A stretch of DNA of 64,000 nt from Anastatus disparis (Eukaryota; Arthropoda; Insecta; Hymenoptera; Eupelmidae): contig JAFFSR010000136.1 of assembly GCA_017163975.1 (NCBI GenBank), forward strand, positions 6,941,501 through 7,005,500, in the 5' to 3' direction. Below are positions 40,016 through 53,030 of the stretch, one piece after another. Both the position numbers and the translations under genes were made by a program. The notes under the pieces are model-generated. The model was not told the origin of the DNA. It saw only the letters and a list, made by a program, of their open reading frames with translations, and searched no databases. Within the stretch, counting starts at the first letter, position 1. Each line of letters begins with the position of its first letter.

Positions 40016-40289
40016 TATTATAAAAAAAAATACGATTGGACAAAATCAAAAACAGGAGTTGTTATTTATTTAAATATAGATAAAATGTATTTATACTCAT
40101 TAATCGTTTCGTTACATTAGACTCGACTTGTATCATTGCGTTTTTTCATTGATCTCTAAAATCGAATCGTCATTAAATGACATCGTTATACAAATGAAAA
40201 AAAAATATATCAAAATAAACTTTATATAATATTAAATCACAATTCTCATTAATTTCACTTAAAAATTTTTTTTTTTCAAAGTTAGGACG

Positions 40290-40461
40290 CGTACTATCTC
40301 GTCCACATTTATTCTTCACATACTCTCACGACGCATTTGGCCTTCATTCTCAAAATACCCTTCTTGGTAAATTTTCACAGTGCATGCGTTCACTTTCAGG
40401 CTTGTAAATACCATAGGCAGAATCGGTAAGTTCCATTGGGTCATCCCAATTTCAATGTAAA
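40290..40461 (-). other. Terminal exon and 3' UTR of the coiled-coil gene
   Basis: The region downstream of acceptor 40462-40463 is less AT-rich than its surroundings. It ends with AATAAA on the minus strand at 40313-40308, so cleavage is expected near 40290. Two other frames stay open for over 30 codons here, which may only reflect base composition. The predicted end is about 300 bp from the AREL1 poly(A) signal on the opposite strand. Confidence 0.45.
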
Positions 40462-40823
40462 CTGTAAAATGATTTTTTAACTTTTTATTAATGATTATTA
40501 AATATTAATTTCATTATTTAAAAATTTTTTATTTTCACTCATTTAGATTTTTATTTGATTTATGAAATAGATAAATTAATTTTTTCTAATGATATTATGA
40601 TTTTCAATTTTTAGTGCATGAAAAAAATAATTTGGTTAAGACTTGTAATGACGAACTAATTATAATATAATTATTATTTGTCTAAACATAATATAAGATA
40701 GATTTATATGTCACGAAAAAACTTAGTACACTTACAATGAATCCAACATTAGTTTTAGCAAAGTAAAAAAGAACAATAATATTAACAACATACTTTTCTA
40801 CAAAATCAATGGCATCCCCGTAG
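40441..40823 (-). pseudogene. Possible out-of-frame continuation of the coiled-coil gene
   Basis: Just after a run of seven T (minus strand; plus-strand A at 40824-40830) the in-frame reading stops within a few codons (STGMPLIL, stop at 40798-40800). A different frame stays open and reads FYGDAIDFVEKYVV, then a hydrophobic stretch ending AKTNVGFI, up to a strong donor GTAAGT (exon end 40736). A strong acceptor TTTTACAG leads to 40461, where the frame reads FTLKLG and stops at 40441-40443. With one extra T, or two fewer, the protein would be about 513 residues with a C-terminal membrane anchor. It is marked as a broken segment only because the frame does not join as written; a sequencing indel is a good alternative. 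Confidence 0.5.
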
Positions 40824-43800
40824 AAAAAAATGATAAAGTACGAAGAATCACTCGTGGCGCACGAACGACACTTCCAGCTAGCTGTAAAACTCTGCTACTC
40901 CAACCGCTATCTTGAGTTTGACGAAATAATCGTTCACGTAGTTCATTAAGCTCCTCTCTTTAATAACATTTTTTTCATTTGTTATTTCACATTTATTTGT
41001 CATCAACAATAAAGAATTATTCTATTACTCGTAATATTATGCATTGGAATTATTATTATATTTATAAAATACGGAAAGTTACGCGCTAAATTAATTAGAG
41101 TGAAAATTTACTGTGTTAAAATGTTGAAGTGGGAGTTAAATTTACGCTCTAGTTGGTTTAGTCTGAGCCAAATATGAATTCTTGAATAGTTTAAATTTCA
41201 AAGAATGTAAAGTATTTAATTTTATTTCTATAAAGTAGAATAATAAAAAAAAAGTTTCAAAGACAATAAAACAAACTTTTACTAACGAATAAACTATATC
41301 GACTTAAAATTTTAAATATTACAGAAAGATATGAAAATTTTATAGTTTACGTTCAATCATTATTATTCATACAAACATTTAATTATTCTCATTCTCATTT
41401 CAACAATAATAATCACTTCATTAATTCGTAAAGCGGATCGAATGTGAGATGTTTCAATTAAAAAAAAGTAATATAATTATATAATTAAAAATTTTTTTTT
41501 TAATTCAGTTCAAGTTCAGGATTTAACTTTTTTTTAATTAATAAAGTGGGCACAATTTGATTATCATCAGATTCTAATTAAAAAATCGTTAATCAATCAA
41601 ATCGAAATACAAAAACATTTTTTCTTTATGCGCGTGTCGACTTGTAAAGCAACTACTTTTAATTACTTGGAATTATGTATTTTAGCTTAATAAATTAATC
41701 AATAAACATACATAAAAATCTTACATTTGAGCTGTATACGCTGCCTCGATATGTTTAATTTTCAATTCTTGATTAATAAGTTGACATTCAAGATCAGCAG
41801 CTCGTGTGTTCAGTAACTTTTCCGTCTCCTCACTTATTTGTAATCGCTTCCGTACCTCTAGATTATCCTCTTCCATTTTCCGCAAAATTTCTTCCAACTT
41901 TATTTTTTCATTTTCTTTGTCTTTCAAAATGCTATTTAAAATTCGTTTTTAACATTAAATAAACATATTTTAAATTTATATATTATTTAACTTTAATTTT
42001 AACTAATTTGATCACGTTTTTTTCTTTAAATAATAATCAATAACAACATTAATAATAAAGTTCTTAATTTTAAGTAATTTAACCAATTTTTTTATGATTC
42101 ATTTTTTTATCTTGATTTATTTAAATGAACAAAAACTTTAAAAAAATTTTGAATTATGCTTACTTAAGAACACGTTGTACTTCCTCTTGCAAAGAACTGT
42201 TAATGCTTATCTGCGTAGCAAGTTGGATCTCAGTTTCTGCCAAAGACGATTCAGCTTTATCTGCTCGTAGTGTTAAAGATTCGCATATCGAGACCTGCAT
42301 CACGAAAAGTTCAAGAAAATTGCATTTTTAATTTACTATGGAATAAAATCTTTATTAATGTGCATATACGTAACTGATTTGAGTTACGCTGGAAAAAATG
42401 TTTGTAGTATACGTATGTTTATAGTATATATACAGTTTAGATATGTACGAGCTTGCACGAGGGTTGTTATGAGTCATCGAGCTTTTCAGTTATTTTTTAG
42501 CGTGCTTGCGGATTTTTATTTTTTATAACTGAAAAGATCGTGTGAATAAATCAATAAATAAAATATTAGTAACAGAATGTTAATAAAAAATTATAATCAT
42601 ACGTGACTCATAAATTAACCCAGTTGATTTAATGTACTAATAACAACATAGTAAAGATATCTAATCAATAAGCATTAATAAAAAATAACGGAAAAACAAA
42701 TTCCTCTTGCACTATATAATCTTTTTTTTAATTTTATTTAACGTCGCTGTATTTATGATATCTTAATTACTGACGGAGATTTTTTCAGTGTGTTTGTGAA
42801 TAAAGAACATGTATCCTATACAGTGGTGCTTGTATCATTCGGCCGCCGAGAGCGGAATTCGAACTCGGAACCCCGAGATTACGAATCCATCACGCTACCG
42901 AGTGAGCTACTGAAGACCTCATCATATAATCTTAAATATTTAATACTAAAATTGTTATAAATAAGTTTTGATTAAAGCGGTTAAAGTGTTTTTAGTAATT
43001 CGACATAATATAATATCTTGGATAACTATGCTAACGTGCTTTGATAATTTTCATTCACGTTATTATCTTTCGACAAAAATCACATAATTACTTATTGATT
43101 TTTAATTACTTTTTTTTTATTATTTCCTGAATCTGATATGTTCATTACGAAAATGCTTTACCAATGGAATATATTCGAATTTTGAATGACATCTCTATTC
43201 GTGATAATAATGAATTTTTAAATTTTTATTACCTTTTAATTCTTATCTTTATTTTCAAAAAAACAAACATTAAATTTTTGATTGAGTAGTTTATTAATTT
43301 AATAGATGAATTCTTTTATAAAAAATTTATGAAAATTAATGCATAAATTTCAAGGTTTATGCAGATTTTACGATTTCATAAGTTGATACAACTACATAGT
43401 TAAATGTCATCGACCTGTTCTTACGTAAAGGCCAAGGATAATGTTTTCCGAGAAACAATAAAATCACCGGAGAACAGTGCTATAGAACAATATAAATTTT
43501 AATAAAAAGTTTAATTTTTTTAATACAATATAATTTATTTAAAATTTTACAGAGAAAAAATTTATTTTCTATGAAATAAACATGAAAACAAATTATCTTA
43601 TGAACCGTGACTAATGAAACTATAGCTTGCTTATTACCCTCATTACGCTACTTTATACCTTTATTGTTGTGCAAAACTTCTCGTTGGCCTACATTAAATC
43701 CAAAGAAAAAAGAAAACTAAAAACAAGGTTAAGCTTATCGAAATCTTTCTAGAAACTATCTTTCATCCCTTCTGGTATAAACATTAAAGAAAAAAAAATC

Positions 43801-46800
43801 TAACAGGTCTAGAGTCTTCACTGTGGAATGCAAGTGGTAGAAAAGTTTTAATAATTCAACGACCTTTTTTTTCAAACATCACGCGATACGCTAACGAATG
43901 TGAGAGGCACGCGAACAAAGTTACACACGTGAAATCATCGTCCCTCCTTTGAAACATTAGAGAAGCAAAGAGAAAGAAAGAGAAAAAGAAAAAAAAAGCT
44001 CTTTCTCAACTCATAATATCGATCCCCCTTCTCCCTTTGATACCCTCTTAAAGCTATTATGTGACATTGAGTCACCGGTATATATAAGCGCAAGCGAAAT
44101 GAGTCAGCTTTTCACAGCTTTAACAGCGCAAAAAAAGCGAAAGAGCGAGAGAAGAGCTTTACTCGTACATTGACTCGTGCTGCTTACTACTGGTACGCTA
44201 AAGTTTTCACGTTTGTATTTACACGTTTAAGAAGAATATATAGACGATTATAAATATATGTTACAGAGCAGGCAGCGTATGGATGATGGCAGTGTGCCCA
44301 TCTTTGAGAGTTTTTCTACTTATGTGAGAAAGCTCTTTGTGCAAGTGCAGCAGCAAGCACACCCGAGAGGCAATGGACGATCTATCTTTCTATATATCTA
44401 GCTTTTTTTAGATGTACAACGCTTTGAAAATTTTCAGCTCTCCTTTTGGAATTTTAACGCGCGAGGGTTAAGAAACGATTTTATGTATACGTGTACTAAA
44501 GCTGCTACGAGCTATATCTAGAGAGTTAATGAGCAAGATTTTAACGTTAATTTTAAGACTTGTTTATTATTTTGATTTTCATTGTAAGTTTAAATGATAT
44601 TTTTTAAGGTTAATTTATGAATAATAATTAAAGTTATTATTGTTAATAAAAAGTTATCTTTATTACGAGAGGCAAGCATACAAATTTATGATTGAAAAAA
44701 AATGAATAAAAAAATAAAATAAAAAAATTAAATTAAAAGATAATAAACAAATGAACAAATATTCAACGACTTGTTATAGCGTGACTTTAATCTATATACA
44801 TTATTTGAAAAAATGCCAAATTTTATTATTTTAACTTTGTTTTCTTTCACAGCGTATGAAACAATTAATTCATTTAGTAAACTCATAAAAGTATGTATTG
44901 TACATTAACGGAATAATTTAAAGTTTGAATCTTATCGTTAACTTATAAAATCTTTATATGATCATTTTGATAATTAATCACGATAATACTCAAATTCAAG
45001 GAAATTTATTTACTTAAAATGCTCGTGCAAATGTTAAATTTATAGAACAGACAATTATAAACTGGTAATATTAATTTAAATGTAAATTAATTAAAAATAT
45101 TTGAAAGAAAAGCTTTAAAAATGAATTTATGAAATCATTAAATAACACTTGATTACAACGTGTTTTCAAACTCTTGACAACGAATTTGACGCTAATATTG
45201 TATATTTCTTGTGACTCACAACAGGAAATGGAAATAGATCTTAATAAATAAATCGAAAAATTATTCAATGTAAAAACCCAAAAAGTTATAATTATATAAT
45301 TCCGTTCATTCCGTAAAACTTTACATATTTTCCTGTTGTGAAATTTGAAACTTGAAAAAAAAAATACTTCTAAATATCTTAACGCTTCGTTTTCGTAGCT
45401 TTGACTTTATAGCGCTCGTTAGAATTTGGCAAAGGCTACCCAGTAGTAAACGAACCAAATCGGAGAATCAACAAATTAATCAGTTTAACATATTTTCGTC
45501 TTTTTGATTCAAGAGAATACTTGGTATTACGGTAACGTGCTGATCAAAACTTCTCGAAATTTACGAAAAAGGAAGAAACTTTATTTTCAACCCTGTAAAA
45601 CAAGCAAAGCAAAGTCAAAAAATCCTTCCACGTGAAGTCTTATTTTTTTTTCTTTTTCATGTAACATTAATTCAATCGTCTTGAGGGTAAACAGTTGGAA
45701 GGAGGAAGGGATGAGTAAAACTTAGTTTTTTTACATAGGGTCAACCTTATATATCTGAATCACCAGTTTTTCGCGGAAACATCACGTAATCCTCTTTCTT
45801 CCTTCTTTCTTTTTTTTTCTCTTTTCGCGTGCAAAATTTTTCGTACATGGGGGTGAGATACCTATATATACGACCTCGATTCAATGGCTGATTCATCCTA
45901 CTTCTTTTCTCTTTACACACACCAGCAAGATCAATTTTCTCTATAACATGTTTAACCTATAGCTTTCTCTCTCTCTCTCTCTCTTTTTCTCTCACACTCT
46001 CTGCGTTGCGTATACTACATTGCGCATTGCAGTTGTTCATGCCTGCAGCAGCCAACTACCCCGAGCACGATGCCAAAGACCTTTTCTAGCCATTCTCTAT
46101 CGTATATATTCAACATCGCCAAAGTTCTATATGTATATATAATAGAGAGGTGAGATTCGATTTGTAGGCTGATATCATGTCGATATAAAGCTTGATTTAT
46201 ATGCAATTTCACAGCTACTTTTTCTTTCTTTTTTATTATTTTTCAAACGAAATTATTTAATTGAATGGTACTTTTTTATATGCAATTGTTAAATGGATTA
46301 TTATAAAATTTTTTCAAACACCAATATTGTCTCTTCTTTTAATTTATTACTTAAGTATTAATTTAAATGCAAGAGATAATAAAATTTCAATTAGTTAAGT
46401 TTAGTATTGAAAAACGAAATAAACTAATTCTATTTGCATGCATATAAAGTTAAATGTTAAAACTTTATAAGATTATCGTTACGAAAACTAGGTGAACGTA
46501 GCGCATTATAAATTCTTAAATTAAATAAATTGTTCAACGTTTGACCTTTTAAATGTATTTTAAAAAATTCCATCTTATCTGTTTTTGATAAAAATTTCTC
46601 TTTGTATTTAATAATTTATTCAATTAAAAAAAAATTGTAAACATAACTTATCTAAAATTGAAAGATTACTTTTGACTTACAATACTTAAATTTTATAAAA
46701 AATGTTATTCATACATTTTTACTTTTAATTTAAATTAGACTTTAAAATTGAACTAAAAAATGTATGATAGCTTATAAATATTTACATGCTGATCGATCAT

Positions 46801-49473
46801 ACTGATATAAATTTTAGCTATATAGAAAATCATCAAGACTATAAAAAAATCTAAACAATAATCTATAGAATAATAAAAGAATTTTAAAATAGATGCTAAA
46901 AAATATACTTTTTCAAGTAAAATCCTCTTATCCTCTCTGAGTTTGAGTAACTTTTCACGATCTTTCGATATCTGCTTATCAAGCGCGTCCAGTTGATCTT
47001 GCGAGCTTTTCAATTCATTACGAAGATTTTCAATAGTCACCAATCGTTCCTCGGAAATCTCAAGCTGCTTTTGCTCGTCGTTCTTAGCGGTTTCTTTTTC
47101 CTGGTTGTAAATAAAGTAAAAAGAAGAAAAAAAAAGACAGCGTTATTTTAAAGAAAGGAAAGGGAAGGTCTTATTTATAGGTTGGTTTAAAAAGGGAACA
47201 TGGGGCGAGAAGGAGATAAGAGAAAAAAGGAGGAAAGTATCCATTTTCGCACTATGATGTCACCTTCACTTTTAACTTATTCGTACGTGTTTTATTTGTT
47301 TACGATCTAATTCTGTTCATTATGTATAAAAAGGGGTGTGAGTATCTTGTACATCGTTACTCTTCATTTTATTATGGCAATTTATTTATAACGCCCGCTT
47401 CTAAATGGAGATTTAACGTTTTAACGAAATGGATTTAAGTTTTTGATTTACGAAAGTGAGTAATGCACTTATGTTTATGTCGTATTTTCTTAACGATACA
47501 TTAACTAAGAACATTTTGTTTTTATATTTTTCACGAAAGACCTTTAAAGGATTATAAACAATCTTCTAATGACTATGGGGTTAAAATTATTTTATATTAA
47601 AATTATCAATTTTATACAAATAAGCAAAATCATTTTTTAGTATAAATTTTATAACATAATTTAATTATTGATTAACTAAATTTTTTGATGAATTGCTCTT
47701 TTTAAATTTACTTCTATATATTATATAACAAATACTATGTAAACTTAATATTTACATTTTTTATAAAGTTATTTTCAATTTAATTAATAGCATTATAAAT
47801 ATTAAAAAGTCAATAAAAGTTATTTGAAGTTAATTAATTAAAATTGATAAAAATACTAAGAACAAAAATTTTTTTTTGATTTTTTTATGTTCATCAATTT
47901 AAATAAAATATTATTAAATGATCTTACAATTTTCAATTGATCTCTTTCTTTGGTAACTTCGTCAGCCTGCTGTTTAGCTTTATGCAATTCACTGGCCAAA
48001 TTAGTAACCCTAGCATTTTCATTATCCAACAATCTTCTTAATACAACAATTTGTATTTGCAAATGATCGAGTTGTTGATTAACGGCAGTTAAAGCGTCCC
48101 TTAATTCGTTAACTTCTTCGCGTTTACGTCGCCATGCATTGATGGCAAGTGCTCGGCATATGAGACTTGCTGCTTTAGATACACGCTGTTTTTCTTCATA
48201 TTCCGATAGGCAAATTGGCTGATTAATATTTGATGTCCAAGTCATTAATGCACAACCTTCGACGCTCAACGTTTCCTCGGTACGTCGATCACTCGCATCT
48301 TCTAATCTCGCTGACGTCGAGCCACTTTCCGAACTTTAGAAAAAAAATTTTATTTCATATGTAAAGTTTAATATATGAAGATACTGTTTTACGATTATCA
48401 ATTTTAATTAAAAATTCTTCCTCCATATCTGCTTCTTTCTTATAAAATTTATAAAATTTTTCTTGTAACGTAGACATGAAAAAATTTGATAAGGAAAAAG
48501 AACATTTTAATGAATAAAGATTAGTAGAATATTGCTAAAATTTAGAATCACTAATAATTCAAAACGAACTGATACATTAGAGAGTGTCATTTTATACTAT
48601 TATTTAAATTATAAATTTTTTTTATAACAATTGTTGAAATCGTGATAATATTTTTAATATGGTGGAATGCGTACAAAGGTCAAATGTTAGAGTGAATATC
48701 AGATATTGATTATATTTTATCATTTTCCTTTTTTTTATTACTTCAATTGGATAACGTACGATATGTAACACGTGTTATAAACGATAAATAGCCATATTAA
48801 GTCTCAATTGCATAAATAAAAGATTAAAGTTACTTTTGATTTCTCTAAATTCAATTGATAAACTTTATTAAAGATTTTGGTTAGTTTTGTTGTATAATGT
48901 ATTTATAAATTATCATTGACATAAAGAATATAAAAAATTTTTTTTATCTAAAAATTATTATCATTAATATTATTAATAAAATTTTTAACTGTTAACTTAT
49001 GAGACTAAAATTGATCATATATACAATTTAAAAATAACCTCTTTTTTATATAGATTTAATTAACATGGTAAAAAAAAGTAAAATCTAAAATTAATAAAGT
49101 AAGTAATTTACTCGAAGTCAGGATTAACAGCAGGCGCCGAAGTTAAATCAATCATAGAAAGACTTTTCCTTCCAACTGGTGATCCAGAAGCAGCAGCGAT
49201 AAATCTCGCAGTGTTAGGTGCATCATCGGAATAAATTTTTTTAGCCGACGACGCGCAGCGTTGTTTATTTGTTGTACCCAAAACGGAAAATTTTTTCAAC
49301 GAATTAACAAGCCTACCTTGTTGTAATGTTCTTTTGGTTGTTCTAACTGGTAATTGCGAGTACTGAAGACGACGTCTAACCGATTGTGCAAGATTCGTTT
49401 GATTTGATGCTTCAGCGTATGGACTTGAACGTATCATTTGGATTGGTGTATTGTTTTGAGCTTTTCTTAACAT
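40798..49473 (-). CDS. Coiled-coil protein of unknown function (6 exons, 485 aa as read)
   Basis: Exons in transcription order: 49473-49112, 48333-47928, 47100-46909, 42294-42164, 41931-41725, 40957-40798. All introns are GT-AG and phases match throughout. The start is ATG at 49473, in the context MLRKAQNNTPIQMIRSSPYA; the frame is open only 30 codons further upstream and has no other ATG. Residues 1-150 are basic and rich in Ser, Thr and Arg. Residues 162-190 form a helical block (CLSEYEEKQRVSKAASLICR). Residues about 190-440 are an almost uninterrupted coiled coil with heptads such as VNELRDALTAVNQQLDHL. The C-terminus contains GWSSRVLQLAGSVVRAPRVI. It is probably a cytoplasmic scaffold or adaptor; I could not place it in a named family. 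The reading frame near the end may be shifted (see the 7-T run at 40824-40830). Confidence 0.85.
42724..42921 (-). repeat. SINE copy, reverse orientation
   Basis: On the minus strand: head AGGTCTTCAGTAGCTCACTC, box B GAGTTCGAATTCC, body and A/T tail as in the other copies. Relative to the coiled-coil gene it is in the sense orientation, just upstream of exon 4 in the large intron. Confidence 0.85.
44079..44107 (+). promoter_or_regulatory. TATA box plus initiator on the plus strand
   Basis: TATATATAAG at 44079-44088 is followed by the initiator-like GAGTCAGCTT, with the A of TCAG at 44106, about 25 bp downstream. The spacing is near the usual 25-30 bp. It lies antisense inside an intron of the coiled-coil gene, and the surrounding 300 bp is clearly less AT-rich than its neighbourhood. 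Confidence 0.4.
44258..44401 (+). CDS. Putative 47-residue small protein
   Basis: An ATG about 150 bp downstream of the TATA/initiator pair opens a 47-codon frame ending TAG. It begins MLQSRQRMDDGSVPIFESFS and continues with YVRKLFVQVQQQAHPRGNGR. The residue mix is unlike AT-driven chance frames: charged, Q-rich, with no long Lys/Asn/Ile/Phe runs. There is no signal peptide or membrane segment. A later ATG at codon 8 is another possible start. I recognise no family. It may instead be the first coding exon of a spliced gene, or part of a non-coding transcript. Confidence 0.3.
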   Translation: MLQSRQRMDDGSVPIFESFSTYVRKLFVQVQQQAHPRGNGRSIFLYI

Positions 49474-49732
49474 TACTAAGCCGTGTAATTGTTCCAGTTT
49501 GATTATATAGTTGTTATTTAAAGAAGGATAATTCAAGCGATACACAACGATTCGGAGATCGGTTTATTATTGATCAGACGATTATTTTTTATAGCTTTGA
49601 TATGGAGCTTTTTTGACAGCTCTTTCGCACGAGTTGCTTTTGTTTTTGTTCTTTTTTTTAATTTTACTTTTTTGTAATAAAATAAATGTCATCTCTCTAA
49701 TTTTACTTCATAGAAGTATGCTTTTTTGGATA

Positions 49733-49820
49733 TAGTCCGTTATTGTCGCAATTTTCGCGGTGTCGTTCCGAAATGTGACAAGCGAACTACTAGCGCGAGA
49801 ATTGTTATAATAACGGACTA
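49733..49820. mobile_element. Tiny palindromic MITE upstream of the coiled-coil gene
   Basis: TAGTCCGTTATTGTCGCAAT at the left end and its imperfect inverse ending AATAACGGACTA at the right end bound 88 bp, with about 27 bp of each arm pairing. The interior is GC-rich (TTTTCGCGG, CTAGCGCGAG). It sits about 260 bp upstream of the start codon, in the likely promoter of the minus-strand gene. Confidence 0.6.
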
Positions 49821-51987
49821 CACACTTTATTCAAATTTTAAATTCATGTATTAAAAAAGCTTTGTAAATTTTTGCCTGTTTTATAAGTTTGCATCGAAAT
49901 ACGATGGAAAATTTTAAAAAAATTAAATTTTGTAATTTCGAACGTATTTTGTATTTAAATGCAATCTTAAATTAAAAAAGGATTTTGACTAAAAAATTTT
50001 TAAATGGAAATTATTGAAAATTATAATATTATTAATTACATGTCACAAATAGAATATCATCAATTATATTGATTCTCAGAGTTGACAATACTTGGGAGAA
50101 ATTAATAACTTTTACAAAATATTAATCAGGGTAAAGTCAAGTATAAACAGTCTGTTTTCAGAAATTTTTTCTGAGAAAAATTAACATGTACTACTGATGA
50201 TACAAGAAATATCCTGCTGTAATTGTTTAAAGTTGATTATTAATATTCTTGAATATTTTTATAGTTTATGTAAAAACGATCGGAGATCAAATATGATGGA
50301 AATTCATAAAATTATCAATACGATAACAACAAAAAACACTCTTTATATAAATAGTTGTTCAAAAGAATTGCTTGAATTAAAAAAAAATTGTAAATGGAGT
50401 GATTTATGTGGATAACTAGCTGATGAATGAGCATCTAAAATTTCTCAATGATCAATCGTGGCACTTGAGTTATTTTGGATGACACTTTAAATTTTACATT
50501 TCCAGAAAAACCCGTTTAAAATTTTAGTGTTCGGAGATAAAATTAAGGAAAAATGTAATTTTTTTAAAGATTGATTAACTCTTAATAAATAAGATATTCT
50601 AGTATTATAAAACACTTTCCTTTTCATTAAAATTCAAAAGTTTAGCCATTATCTGTCATTTTTGAGTAGTTGACGCTCGCATGATTGCGTAATTCAATCG
50701 ATCGAAATAAAAAAACGAAGTAAGGTCATTTAAATTTTCTTCTAAGAATACAGTTAAAAAATATATTTTTATAATCATTTTCACTATATCCTTGGAAAAG
50801 TTTTCTTACATTTTAAGAAAAAAATGCTAAAAATTATGGATTCACGCGAAGTTTCTCTCTTAAGACTTATTGAACTTTTACAATATTGATTTTAGTTTAA
50901 GAAAAAGAAACTTCGTTGAATTTAATAAACTTTACATTGAATCCTCGGAAAAAAATGAATTCAATATAAATAATGTTATCGACGAGTTTATGGAAATTTT
51001 ATTTTTTATACAATAATTAATGTTGTTAAATTTATGGTAATTAAATCAATACTATATATGATTCTTTTTTGTTCGGTTTACTTATGCTTTTTGCTATTGT
51101 CAAGAAATCTAAATTTTGAGTAAAAAAATATCTTTTCGTCCCTCTGTTTTTGACAGTGTCGTTTTAGCGTCGATTGGTTTACCATTAGCATGATCACATT
51201 GAAAAACAAAATTGATTTGACTTTAATTTATTTGAAATAAATAATCGTTGAGTTAACAATATTGTTGTTTATTATATAGTATCACTACTGTTTATTTGAT
51301 ATAAGTGGTTTATTCAACCTCTTCTTAGATATTATTAACTTAAAAATAGATTTTTAAAAATAAATTTTAAAATAACTAAAGATTAAATATTTATTAAAAT
51401 CAAGGAAATCTGCAAGCTGATTAAAAAAATATTTGATAAAAATAAATAATCAGCAGACGCAAAAACATATTGTGTTGACTAACGCTAGATTATTTATTTT
51501 TTCAATGCACGTAATTTCAAAAATTAGAATTACAACTAAATAAAATTACAGATTTGCTTGATAAATTTTTATAATGAATTCTGTGACTTAAAGAAAAGCA
51601 ATTTATTTCATTTATCGTATACTTTTAAAGTTATTTATTTTGATAATAAAAGTTGTTCGATGACTGGATTTGATTTCTTTATAAATCGTGTGAAGTTAAA
51701 TAAGTATTTTATCTAATATTTATTAGATTTTTAAAAAAGCCAAATGAGGAAAACATTATTCTTGGGAAGAATTATTTCAAAGCTGAACATGAAATTTTAA
51801 AAATATTAAGATTTGCTTCCCAACTTTTTTGTTTATAATGACGACCAACAAATTTTTTCAGCATTATAATTTCAAAAAATCAATGTATAAATACTATTCT
51901 ATCAGTAATATTAATTAATGTAAAATTTGAAAATGCAATGTATATCTAAGTTCAAAGAAAAAATTTATATTTTGATAACTTACCCAT
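49821..51987. other. AT-rich stretch upstream of the coiled-coil gene
   Basis: No coding signal or ordered repeat is seen. It begins some 350 bp upstream of the minus-strand start codon, so part may be promoter. Confidence 0.5.
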
Positions 51988-52690
51988 TATACTGTAAAAA
52001 ATTTGTTATAATTTTAACGCACATAAGTATTACAGATGAAACAAAAATTTTTTTGTTAAATTTACAAATAACCAACACAGCAACCTTTCATGATATGTGG
52101 AAAATTTTGTGTACTTTTCAGAGTAAAATTTTTAACACAAGAATTCATGAATAATACAAGATTTTGAATAATAAAAAGTGTAAATTTTACAAATGTATTT
52201 GTGTTGGAGTAGGAAGATTGAAAAAACATTTAGATAACAAAGATCATTAAATAATAACTTTCTCTTATTCCTTACTGTAAATTTTAAATAAAGAGACATA
52301 AAGAAATAGAAGAAAATGGATAGACTGATGAATGTTGGAGTGCATCAATAAGTTTATAGATGTATGGGTAAATGAATAGTCAAGCGGGCTATAAACATTT
52401 ATTTTTTATTTACATTGTCCTTATAACGAATAATCTGCATAAATTATTAATAAAAAAAATAATTACTTAATAAAAAATTAATGTATACACAGTAAAATTT
52501 ACCTTACATGTATGACATTTTTATAAGTTATAAGATAATCTGAATAATAAAGTACACATATGTTTGTAAAATTAACACACTCTGTATGTTAACTTTACAA
52601 AAATTTTTGTGTTAATTTTAAAATACACAAATTTTATTTTATAGAAAAAAATTTTTGGCGAATCACACAAAATTTTTTACAATGTAGTAA
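51988..52690. repeat. Probable MITE, about 0.7 kb
   Basis: The left end ATACTGTAAAAAATTTGTTA and the right end (minus strand) CTACATTGTAAAAAATTTTG are similar inverted termini. Several internal copies of the ACAAAAATTTTTGTGTTAA motif occur between 52590 and 52690. Decay and AT-richness make the borders uncertain. Confidence 0.4.
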
Positions 52691-52862
52691 TTTTGAAATA
52701 AAATTTTTTTTTAATGAAAGAAAAAATTAGATTGTTTATAATTTAATGAAAGTATAGAAAATTTTAAATATTTCTTATAAAAGAAACATTAAAATCATTA
52801 AAAATTAACATGAAAAAAAGCATTTAGTCCCTTAAACAACTTTTATTAAAACAAATCTATAA

Positions 52863-53030
52863 AGAGGTCTCAGTGACTCAGTCGCTAGAGCGACCGACTC
52901 ATAATCTTGAGGATCAGAGTTCGAATCCTAGTCCCGGCAGATTACAAGCACCACTATATGCTACGTGTGCTTTATTCATAAACACTTTGACAACCTCCGT
53001 TGCTATAAAACAACATTAAATAAAAAAAAG
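52863..53030 (+). repeat. SINE copy with shortened body
   Basis: The head AGAGGTCTCAGTGACTCAGT, box B GAGTTCGAATCCTAG and the body through CAACCTCCGTTGCTATAAAA are present. About 20 bases of the 3' body are missing before the tail ACATTAAATAAAAAAA. Confidence 0.8.

Larger units (their letters stand above)
42295..46908 (-). other. Large intron of the coiled-coil gene
   Basis: This 4.6 kb intron separates exons 3 and 4. It contains a reverse SINE (42724-42921), a plus-strand promoter with a small ORF (44.08-44.40 kb), and a TC-rich island at 45.65-46.2 kb. The rest is AT-rich with no recognised content. Confidence 0.7.

Noticed and set aside
42125..42331. 68-codon plus frame over the coiled-coil exon
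   Set aside because: It is the antisense shadow of exon 42294-42164 of the minus-strand gene.
44280..44300. miR-34-like TGGCAGTGTG
   Set aside because: Only ten bases match and no hairpin surrounds them.
46042..46092. Small plus-strand ORF MPAAANYPEHDAKDLF
   Set aside because: Sixteen codons in a GC-richer patch next to a TC run. No promoter or splice pattern, and it may be chance.
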